Shown here one piece after another: positions 1 through 6,600 of a stretch of DNA of 24,513 nt (its first letter is position 1; each line of letters begins with the position of its first letter). The stretch covers positions 1-24,513 of the forward strand of contig JAYQOT010000034.1 of the NCBI GenBank assembly GCA_038144955.1. The letters are read 5' to 3'. The notes below the pieces were generated by a model. That model saw only the letters and a program-made list of their open reading frames with translations, was not told where the DNA came from and ran no database searches. Source of the stretch: Ga0077527 sp038144955 (lineage in GTDB: Bacteria; Pseudomonadota; Gammaproteobacteria; Burkholderiales; SG8-41). The position numbers and the translations under genes are program-made.

Positions 1-86
1 GATTGTTCGGCTTCTACGGAATGGGGTGGCGTGCGCGCCGCTTCAAGTTGCGGATCCCGGCTCAGCGGCGTGACGAGTTGCACCAT
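1..86 (-). CDS. dnaB: Replicative DNA helicase DnaB, N-terminal fragment (cut by window edge)
   Basis: The ATG at 84-86 opens a minus-strand frame that stays open for 28 codons to the window edge. The visible residues end in PPHSVEAEQ, the conserved start of the DnaB N-terminal domain (family pattern PPHS-EAEQ followed by S/A-V-LGG). DnaB is the hexameric ATP-dependent helicase of the replication fork. The position directly after rplI is the usual betaproteobacterial order rpsF-priB-rpsR-rplI-dnaB. No Shine-Dalgarno sequence is visible; the start is preceded by a very AT-rich leader. The rest of the gene lies outside the window. The family call rests on this short motif plus the gene order. 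Confidence 0.85.
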   Translation of the reverse strand, partial: MVQLVTPLSRDPQLEAARTPPHSVEAEQ

Positions 87-123
87 GAAATTATTCGTAA
101 CTTGTTGTTTTATAATAATAATT
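87..123 (-). promoter_or_regulatory. AT-rich islet upstream of dnaB
   Basis: Only 6 of these 37 bases are G or C, against clearly GC-rich genes on both sides. It lies between the dnaB start codon and the hairpin at 125-143. It contains TATAA-like tracts, but no convincing -35/-10 pair is visible. Bases 96-112 resemble a segment upstream of tpsB (3428-3444). It could be a promoter, an A/U-rich translation-enhancing leader, or both; this is inference. Confidence 0.35.
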
Positions 124-124
124 C

Positions 125-143
125 AGGGCGCCCGGCGCGCCCT
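125..143. other. GC-rich hairpin between the rplI terminator and dnaB
   Basis: A 7-base perfect inverted repeat, AGGGCGC and GCGCCCT, closes a CCGGC loop. On the minus strand it is followed by an A/T run that is not a clean T-tract. It is a second hairpin after the rplI terminator and may serve as a backup terminator or be part of the dnaB leader. Confidence 0.4.
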
Positions 144-161
144 TCTGAAACCAATTTACAG

Positions 162-191
162 AAAAAAAAGGGCTGTCGCCAGCCCTTTTTT
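162..191 (-). terminator. Intrinsic terminator of the rpsF-priB-rpsR-rplI operon
   Basis: GGGCT (170-174) and AGCCC (181-185) form a stem around a 6-base loop, extended on both sides by an A-run and a T-run. On the minus strand the stem is followed by eight T residues, 33 bases past the rplI stop codon. The symmetric A/T flanks would let it work in both directions. Confidence 0.85.
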
Positions 192-223
192 CCCGCAAAA
201 AAATCCGCTTTGCTATCAGTGCA

Positions 224-676
224 CTACGCCGCCTCGCCCAGCACCGACACGGTGATGGAGACCACGACGTCGGCATGCAGTGCCACCTTGATCGGATAAT
301 CGCCGATCATTTTCAGCGGTCCCGACGGCATGCGGATCGTCGATTTCTGCACGTCGTGTCCCTGTTTCTGCAGCGCTTCGGCGATGTCGCTGTTGGTAAC
401 GGAACCGAACAGCTTGCCGTCGACGCCGGCCTTCTGGGTGATCTGCAGCATCAGGCCGTCGATCTTGGCGGCGCGTTGCTGCGCCTGTGCGAGGATTTCA
501 GCCTGTGCCTTTTCCAGCTCGGCGCGGCGTTTTTCGAAATCGGCCAGGTTAGCGGTGGTCGCGCGCTTGGCCTTGCCCTGCGGGATCAGGAAGTTGCGGG
601 CATAACCGTCCTTGACGCGGACCACATCGCCCAGCGTGCCCAGATTGATGACTTTCTCAAGAAGTATGACTTGCAT
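224..676 (-). CDS. rplI: 50S ribosomal protein L9
   Basis: The 150-residue product binds 23S rRNA at the base of the L1 stalk. It begins MQVILLEKV and continues with GDVVRVKDGYARNFLIP, the L9 N-terminal signature. A longer frame from 742 exists, but the ATG at 674-676 matches the family start and has AGAGG at a good distance, so I use it. A lysine/glutamate/alanine-rich connecting helix (about residues 45-75) leads to the C-terminal domain, which ends in TVSVLGEAA. Only 10 bases separate it from the rpsR stop, and a terminator follows, so it is the last gene of the S6 operon. Confidence 0.97.
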   Translation of the reverse strand: MQVILLEKVINLGTLGDVVRVKDGYARNFLIPQGKAKRATTANLADFEKRRAELEKAQAEILAQAQQRAAKIDGLMLQITQKAGVDGKLFGSVTNSDIAEALQKQGHDVQKSTIRMPSGPLKMIGDYPIKVALHADVVVSITVSVLGEAA

Positions 677-686
677 GTTTGGCCTC

Positions 687-986
687 TCAGTGCAGGTCGG
701 TGTAGGGCAGCAGCGCCAGGAAACGCGCACGCTTGACCGCAATCCCCAGCTGGCGCTGGTAGCGCGCCTTGGTGCCCGTGATGCGGGCGGGGATGATCCT
801 GCCGTTTTCGTTGATGAAATCCTTCAGCAGGTTGATGTCCTTGTAATCCACCTGCTTGATGCCTTCCGCGGTGAAGCGGCAGAACTTGCGACGACGGAAC
901 AGCGCATTGCCTTTCTTGCGGCCGTCCTTGCCCTTGCCCTTGCCGAATTTGCCCTTACCGCCACTGTTACCACCCATTCGTGCCAT
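687..986 (-). CDS. rpsR: 30S ribosomal protein S18 with a Gly/Lys-rich N-terminal extension
   Basis: A 99-residue protein of the 30S platform that pairs with S6. The core FRRRKFCRF, then the segment around ITGTKARYQRQL and the end LPYTD, are diagnostic. Before the core lies an extension of about 25 residues rich in glycine and lysine (MARMGGNSGG, then a KGKFGKGKGK stretch), much longer than the few residues preceding the core in E. coli S18; extensions of various types occur in betaproteobacteria. A frame start at 992 (GTG) is possible, but the ATG at 984-986 has AAGGAAAG upstream, which decides the start. It lies 13 bases after priB. Confidence 0.95.
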   Translation of the reverse strand: MARMGGNSGGKGKFGKGKGKDGRKKGNALFRRRKFCRFTAEGIKQVDYKDINLLKDFINENGRIIPARITGTKARYQRQLGIAVKRARFLALLPYTDLH

Positions 987-999
987 GTGCACTTTCCTT

Positions 1000-1296
1000 T
1001 CAGATCAATTCAATGTCCGTTACATGCAGGACCATTTGCCTGCTCATGCGATGCTTGCGATCCAGGAATCCCTTTGCCTCCACCGTACTGCCCTGCCTGA
1101 TTCCGGCAATCTTCACGGCGATGTCGCCGACGGCTTTCGCCGTGATTCCGAATTCCACCTGCCGCTGATGACCCGCTTCCATCTGTCTTGACTGGTGCTC
1201 GAGTGTGAAATCAACGACCGGCAGTCCGGCTGGCGTGTGACGCAGGGGTTCCACCGTGGTCAGGACAGCGTTCAGCCTGACCGCATTCCGGCTCAC
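1000..1296 (-). CDS. priB: Primosomal replication protein N (PriB)
   Basis: A 98-residue single-stranded-DNA-binding OB-fold protein that helps PriA restart stalled replication forks. The sequence (MSRNAVRLNAVL, then PAGLPVVDFTLEHQS, ending VLHVTDIELI) fits the betaproteobacterial PriB type. It starts with GTG at 1294-1296, which directly abuts the TAG stop of rpsF with no spacer, so translation is probably coupled. The position between rpsF and rpsR is the classical one. It was once assumed to be only a ribosomal-operon passenger; its role here is assigned by family. Confidence 0.93.
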   Translation of the reverse strand: MSRNAVRLNAVLTTVEPLRHTPAGLPVVDFTLEHQSRQMEAGHQRQVEFGITAKAVGDIAVKIAGIRQGSTVEAKGFLDRKHRMSRQMVLHVTDIELI

Positions 1297-1677
1297 CTAG
1301 GCCGCGCTCTCCGCCGGCGCCGGCTTGGCGGATTCCTCCACCGCGACCGGGCGTGATTTCTCTTCCTTCATCATCGGCGACGGGCCGGTGACGGCTTCGG
1401 TCATGCTGACGGTCAGGTGGCGGATCACGGCGTCGTTGAACTTGAAAGCGTGCTCCAGTTCGAGCAGCGTTTCATTGTCGCACTCGATGTTCATGAGCAC
1501 GTAATGCGCCTTGTGCATCTTCTGGATCGGGTAGGTCATCTGGCGCCGGCCCCAGTCTTCAAGGCGGTGCACCGCGCCTTTGCGGCCGGTGATCATCTGG
1601 CGATAACGGTCAATCATCGCCGGTACCTGTTCGCTTTGGTCCGGATGGACGATCAAAACGATCTCGTAATGTCGCAT
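1297..1677 (-). CDS. rpsF: 30S ribosomal protein S6
   Basis: A 126-residue protein that forms a heterodimer with S18 on the 30S platform. The opening MRHYEIVLIVHPDQSEQV, the central WGRRQMTYPI and the segment HYVLMNIEC are S6 hallmarks. The tail after about residue 98 is rich in Ala, Pro, Glu and Lys and low in complexity, as is common in this family. It is the first gene of the operon, with a near-perfect AAGGAGAT 5 bases before the ATG, a recognisable promoter at 1782-1809, and a strong hairpin in its leader that may take part in autoregulation. Confidence 0.97.
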   Translation of the reverse strand: MRHYEIVLIVHPDQSEQVPAMIDRYRQMITGRKGAVHRLEDWGRRQMTYPIQKMHKAHYVLMNIECDNETLLELEHAFKFNDAVIRHLTVSMTEAVTGPSPMMKEEKSRPVAVEESAKPAPAESAA

Positions 1678-1682
1678 TCAGA

Positions 1683-1690
1683 ATCTCCTT
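1683..1690 (-). promoter_or_regulatory. Strong ribosome binding site of rpsF
   Basis: AAGGAGAT on the minus strand is complementary to the 16S rRNA 3' end and ends 5 bases before the rpsF ATG. It is by far the best Shine-Dalgarno sequence in the window. Several other genes here (dnaB, hflX, rlmB, rnr) show none. Confidence 0.85.
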
Positions 1691-1702
1691 ATGGGCTGTT
1701 GG

Positions 1703-1730
1703 GCCGCCCGCGATGCGAGCGCGGTGCGGC
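1703..1730 (-). promoter_or_regulatory. Hairpin in the rpsF mRNA leader, possible ribosomal-protein binding site
   Basis: In the transcript GCCGC, a bulged A, and CCGCG pair fully with CGCGG and GCGGC around a 7-base loop, giving ten GC pairs. It sits between the predicted promoter and the Shine-Dalgarno sequence. In many bacteria the rpsF leader is bound by the S6:S18 complex to repress its own operon. I see the hairpin but cannot show that it matches the published S6:S18 consensus (a CCG in a bulge). Confidence 0.45.
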
Positions 1731-1781
1731 AAGGATGTGTTCGATTGTTTCCTGCACGGCCAGGGCCGCGCGGGAGGCGGG

Positions 1782-1809
1782 ATTATACCGGAATGACCAC
1801 GTGGATCAA
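1782..1809 (-). promoter_or_regulatory. Predicted sigma-70 promoter of the rpsF operon
   Basis: On the minus strand TTGATC (1804-1809) and a perfect TATAAT (1782-1787) are separated by 16 bases. Transcription would start near 1775, leaving a leader of about 100 bases before rpsF. It lies in the gap after the tpsB stop, so the ribosomal operon need not depend on tpsB transcription. Confidence 0.65.
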
Positions 1810-1814
1810 GGGGT

Positions 1815-1831
1815 TGCAGCCACCGGCTGCA
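1815..1831. other. Hairpin after the tpsB stop codon
   Basis: A perfect 7-base inverted repeat, TGCAGCC and GGCTGCA, closes a 3-base loop 13 bases past the tpsB stop and just before the rpsF -35 box. There is no T-run after it, so it is at best a weak or factor-assisted terminator, or a 3'-end stabilising structure for tpsB mRNA. Confidence 0.4.
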
Positions 1832-1844
1832 GGCCAAGCCCGGG

Positions 1845-3425
1845 CTAGTAGATGATCACCAGGCTGGCGTTGAGCCGCTGGTCGTCGGTCTGGCGGGTGC
1901 CATGGGCCTTGAGGATCTGCGCCAGGTCGACCCGCAGGCTGACGCTCTTGCCATAGGTCAGGCGCAGGCCGAGGCCGGTGCTCGCCAGATACTTGCCGTG
2001 CAGTTCTGCGGCCAGCGGATTGTTGCGCCAGACCGAGCCGAAATCGTAGAAGCCCACCACCCGGGTACGCCATTTGTCCCCCATCCCCACCGCCTTGGCA
2101 AAGTTGGGGGTGTAGACCTCGATCTGGGTGGCATATCCGGTATCGCTGGAAGCTTCGCGCGGCAGATAGCCGCGCACGCTATCCGGTCCGCCGATGCCGA
2201 ACTGCTCGCCGGAAACCAGTGCATTCTGGGTGTACTGGCCGGTGAAAGCGATGCGGCTTTGCCATTCACTGCGGTAGGCATGGCTGAAGCTGGTGCCATA
2301 GCGCAGGATGGTGTAATTCCCGGTGGCGCCGGTGCGGCTGCGCTCGAAATCGGTCGAAGTACCGTCGTTGCCGCCCGGCAGGTTGGTCGAGACCGAGCCG
2401 TTGAAGGCCCACTCGCTGGCCGCCATCCGCAACAGACCACCGTATCCAACTGAAACCGGGTGCGTGGTGATATCGGGCACGAAGCCGCCGATGCCACCCA
2501 GTGAGACATTGTTCTTGTAGGCCCGGTAATCGAGGCCGAGGTAAACCTTGTGCTCGACGTCGCGCCATTTCGGCAGATAGTAATTCCAGCGCCCGCCGAA
2601 GATCGTGCCGCTGCCGGTCACCGAAAACAGGCCGTTGACCGTTCCGGAGTCGACATCTGAATAACCGGCATACAGATCGAGCGAACTGTTCAACCGGTAG
2701 TAGGGAATCCGGTAACCGAAACCGTAAATCGCCACCTTGTCGAGCTTCGACGGCGAGGTGATGTACTGCAGGTTCAGCGTGTGGTCACGGTCGAAGAGGG
2801 TGTGCTGAAACCCCACCCCCAACCGCGTGTAACCTGTTTCCGCAGTGCCGCTGTCATCCAGGGTAGCAATCAGCCGCCACGGCCGGTCATCGGTGACCTT
2901 GACGTTGACATCGACCAGGCCTTCACTAGCTCCGGAGCGCAACAACACGTTGCTTTGCTTGACCGGGTGTTCGCCGGCGATCTGCAGGTTGCGGGCAATC
3001 GCATTCGAATTGGGCGTCTCGCCTTCCTTGATTGAAGGAAGCGAACGGCGCACGTTGGTGGTGCTGAAATGCTGGTTGCCCTCGACAGTAACCTTGCCGA
3101 TTTTGGGCTGGTTGATATTGAAGCGGACCACGCCGCGTGTGATGTCCTGCTCAGGCAACTGCACCTGGATCACGCCGTAACCCAGCTCGCGATAGGCGCC
3201 CTCCAGCGCCTCCAGCGCGCGCTGCACGTCGCCAAAATCTTTCTGCTTGCCGGTGAAAGGGGTAACCAGTTGCTGAACGCGGGCACTGCCGAGAATAGTG
3301 TCGCCGCTGACTTCGAAGCGCTGGATGTCGAACTTGGGCGCGGGAATCACCGCATCCTGGGAGAAGGCAGCCGCGGAAACCAGTAGCAGGCCCAGGAAAG
3401 CCAACACACGGCGTGCAGCGATCAT
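1845..3425 (-). CDS. Two-partner secretion outer-membrane transporter (TpsB, FhaC/HMW1B family)
   Basis: A 526-residue Omp85-superfamily protein that secretes its TpsA partner across the outer membrane. A signal peptide covers residues 1-22 (hydrophobic VLAFLGLLLVSAAAF). Two POTRA domains follow at about 31-103 and 106-178, then a 16-strand beta-barrel. The barrel carries the VRGY motif (417-420) of the L6 hairpin and FYDFGSV (459-465), and the chain ends in tyrosine. There are no cysteines. The frame is open from 3557, but the ATG at 3423-3425 gives a proper signal peptide, so I choose it. Very few residues separate the signal peptide from POTRA1, so an FhaC-like plug helix H1 with linker seems absent or short. 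tpsA lies upstream beyond a terminator. The cargo is inferred from this pairing. Confidence 0.93.
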   Translation of the reverse strand: MIAARRVLAFLGLLLVSAAAFSQDAVIPAPKFDIQRFEVSGDTILGSARVQQLVTPFTGKQKDFGDVQRALEALEGAYRELGYGVIQVQLPEQDITRGVVRFNINQPKIGKVTVEGNQHFSTTNVRRSLPSIKEGETPNSNAIARNLQIAGEHPVKQSNVLLRSGASEGLVDVNVKVTDDRPWRLIATLDDSGTAETGYTRLGVGFQHTLFDRDHTLNLQYITSPSKLDKVAIYGFGYRIPYYRLNSSLDLYAGYSDVDSGTVNGLFSVTGSGTIFGGRWNYYLPKWRDVEHKVYLGLDYRAYKNNVSLGGIGGFVPDITTHPVSVGYGGLLRMAASEWAFNGSVSTNLPGGNDGTSTDFERSRTGATGNYTILRYGTSFSHAYRSEWQSRIAFTGQYTQNALVSGEQFGIGGPDSVRGYLPREASSDTGYATQIEVYTPNFAKAVGMGDKWRTRVVGFYDFGSVWRNNPLAAELHGKYLASTGLGLRLTYGKSVSLRVDLAQILKAHGTRQTDDQRLNASLVIIY

Positions 3426-3463
3426 TGCATAACCTGTTGTTTTAAAAAACAATTTATTATATT
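3426..3463 (-). promoter_or_regulatory. AT-rich islet upstream of tpsB, with a TATAAT box
   Basis: Only 7 of 38 bases are G or C. On the minus strand a TATAAT (3456-3461) lies about 30 bases before the tpsB start, but no acceptable -35 box stands at 16-18 bases. The Shine-Dalgarno candidate is a weak CAGG. A further loose pair, TTGAAG (3563-3568) and CATAAT (3538-3543), has a 19-base spacer. Because a terminator precedes it, tpsB probably has its own promoter in 3426-3590, but I cannot say which. Confidence 0.35.
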
Positions 3464-3587
3464 CCCCGTTCAGCATGACCGGTCTCTGTATCCGCCTGAT
3501 GCCCTTGCGTCGAAAGGCCAACACATCAACTGCGGGCATTATGGCAGATTCACCCAAAAAAACTTCAACCCGCCTTGATTCCTAGGC

Positions 3588-3619
3588 AAAAAAAACCCGG
3601 CGTGGCGCCGGGGTTTTTT
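3588..3619 (-). terminator. Intrinsic terminator between tpsA and tpsB
   Basis: CCCGGCG (3596-3602) and CGCCGGG (3606-3612) form a perfect 7-base stem with a TGG loop. On the minus strand eight T residues follow. It begins about 15 bases past the tpsA stop. T-runs on both sides make it potentially bidirectional. It is the strongest terminator in the window and separates tpsA from tpsB transcription. Confidence 0.9.
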
Positions 3620-3633
3620 GCGTATGTCCCATC

Positions 3634-6600
3634 CTAGCGACAGACCGGGGTTTCTTCCTTCTTCTTTTTCTCCTCCTCGGAATTACTTCCGGTAGTCCCG
3701 GAATTGTCTGCCGGCGGCTCGGTGGACTTGGCCAGGGCAACAATCAGGGTATCCGTCGGCGGCTGGACTGTTCCGCCATAAGTCACCAGCAGGTTGGTCC
3801 CCAGCACCGCAGGGAGGCCGTCAGCATAGAAACCGGTGTTGGTCAGCGGATCGTAAGTGATACCCGAAATACCGTTGATCGAATAACCACCTTCGGACAG
3901 CAACGGGAACGTCAGATGGATGGTTACCGGCGCACTCGCCTCGATGACACCGGGAACCTCGGAATTTCCGTTGATACTGACATTGCCACCCACCGTCATC
4001 ACCACATCGGGATTGCCATAGATCACGCTCTGGTCCACCAGCACGTTGCCACCGGTAAGGATGGTGGTAATACCCGAGGCGCCCAGCCAGCTGTTGTTCA
4101 AAACGTTGAGGGAGCCTGACGCATTGACCGTGGTTCCGGAAGCTCCGCCCGCAACCGCATTGTTCAATATGATGTTGTTGCCTGAGAGGCCTGTTGTACC
4201 GCTGGCGTTGATGAAAACTGAGTTAATGACCAGGTCTCCGGAGCCGGCACCCAATGACAGTGAACCACCCGCCCCAATGCCGCCGCCGATGATCATCCCG
4301 GAATTGGCAAACAGTGCCAGATTCCCTGTTGGCGTCATCGGGGCAACCGTCGTCAGTGAACCTGTAGCACCGATCACGGCATCGGTTCCTTGAAAGCTGG
4401 CAAGCCCCAAGGTCAGATTACCGGCATTGATAATGCCAATTTCACCGCCACCGTACCCGGCGCTCAGAACCAGACTGTTCACCACGGTTTCCAGCGGGTT
4501 GGCTACGGTGCCAACGCCGTTATTCGCCATTAGAAGGGCCGAAGATGCAACGATGTTTGCACCGACGTTTCCGTCAAGGATACTGCCACCGGTGGAGTTG
4601 ATATTGATCGCGCCACTGGCCTGTAGCAGCCCCAGGTTGAAATCACCCGCCTGCATCAGAGTGATCGACGACCCCGACTGCGCGTCAAATACCGTACTGA
4701 TGTTGCCGCCGCTCTGGCTGATTGTCGAACCACGCAGATCCAGCAGCCCCAAGTGGCTGAGATCACCGAAAACAGTCAACGGCCCTCGTGACAAATCACC
4801 GATCTGGATGTGCGGGGCGGAAATGGCGTTCAATGAATCATTGGTCAGGAATGAGGCTCCCGCGCCGACATCGATGGCCCCGCCAGAAGTGCCGTGTATC
4901 ACTACATCCCCACCGACGACCGTGGGCGCACTGCCGACGCCGATATTGATGCTGCCGTTCGCCGTCAGTTTTACATTCTGGCCGGCGATGGTGGGCGCGA
5001 GATCGGGCCGCGCAGAAATAGTGATGTCACCGAAGGATTCCATTGTCACACCGCCGCTGCCGCCGGGGGGGACGATAATGCCGCCACCCTCAAAACCGTC
5101 GAAGCCACCGGAACCGTTGATGGTGATATTGCCGGATCCGATGGTTTTCAACACCACCTTCTGGTTCGGCAAAAGATCCTTGTCGCCTACCACGGTCTGG
5201 CTCGGGCGGAACGGGGACTCGAACAGGATGTCGTTGCTCTCCGCCTGAATGAAATACGTGCCGGTCGGATTGTTGTTGAAGACGCCGATCAGATCGTCGA
5301 AAGGTGCCAGATGCACCAATCCATTGGAAAACGACACCGCAATATCGCCGGTCGCACCGGTATTGCGCAAATGCACGGTCGGATTTCCGGACATGTCGAT
5401 GCGCAGCGGTGAAGCAATGGTGCCGATCCCGGAAGTTGCATTCACATCGACCAGCAGCGGATCACTGAAGAAGAAGTAGTCGGGGCTCGACGCAAAAGCG
5501 CGCACCAGTCCGCTGCCGTTGGTCTGCTCGATGGCGCCACCGGCATTCAACGTAACGCTGGCACCTTCGCCGCCCTCGGCACTGACCGCGCCGTTTTGGG
5601 TGATGTTACCGCCGGTGGTCAGGGTTACGAACGCAGCACTGGTATCAAATCCTCCAGTACCCCCTCGGGAAAGTACGCTGCCGGTGGCACTGACACCTAT
5701 CCCGGTACCAGCACCAATCCAGACATTACTCCAGCCTTCAAAACCGCTGCTGTCGCCGCCATAGGCAGCCACAGCTGAATTGATGTCAATCCGGCCATTC
5801 GGCGCGTGCAGATCGACCGAAGCAGAATTCCCGAAATTGCCTTGCGCAACGACCGGCGAATTGACCGTCAGATTTCCGGACAGAACCTCGATGGAAACGG
5901 TGGATTCACCCCCATCGGCGCGGATGCCGGCGGTGGTGCCGAAAATGGGACGCGGCACTGCAACCGGTCCGATGGTCAGCGGCTTGGCGTTGTGGAAATG
6001 AAAGTAGCTTCCAGCGCCTGAGAGCACATCAACCATGTTGTTGGCCGGCAAGTCAACAATGCCGCCAGGGCCGTCTCCCAGTCCTGCATCCAGGCGAAGA
6101 TTCTGTACGGTGATCGGGGCCGACGGGTTCTGGAAAATGCCGTAGCCGCAGCATGATGAAATCAGGTGCAGTGTCCGCACATTGGCCGGATTGAAGGTGA
6201 TCGATTCATTAATATCAATGTGACCACCACTCCTGACTTCCACGGCACCGCTGGCCGGGTTATTCAGAACGAGTTTCGGGAAACTCGCCGATGTGATGGT
6301 TACGCTGCTTCCGCCGATCTCCGTACCGAAGTCATTCTCAAGGAAAATGTTGTTGCCGCGGACAGAACCGGCACCACTGAGATCGATACTGTCGCTGCGC
6401 AGGTAGACATCACCCGAATTGCTTGCCAGCGTCGCTCCACTGCCGACAATGAGCGAGGCCGGTGTTGAAGCGTACAGCGTAATATCACCCGAAGCGGTCG
6501 AATTGCCATGCACTTCGATATGGCTGGCACTGACATCGATGCCGCCGCCGCTGTTGTTTGCCACCAGGCTGTTGAGACTGCCGGTGTTGACAATGACGAT

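Noticed and set aside
1815..1831. Hairpin after tpsB as an intrinsic terminator
   Set aside because: The stem is good, but AACCCC and not a T-run follows on the transcribed strand; kept only as an unspecified hairpin.
3453..3461. TATAAT before tpsB as a firm promoter
   Set aside because: No -35-like hexamer at 16-18 bases; in such AT-rich sequence a TATAAT is likely by chance.
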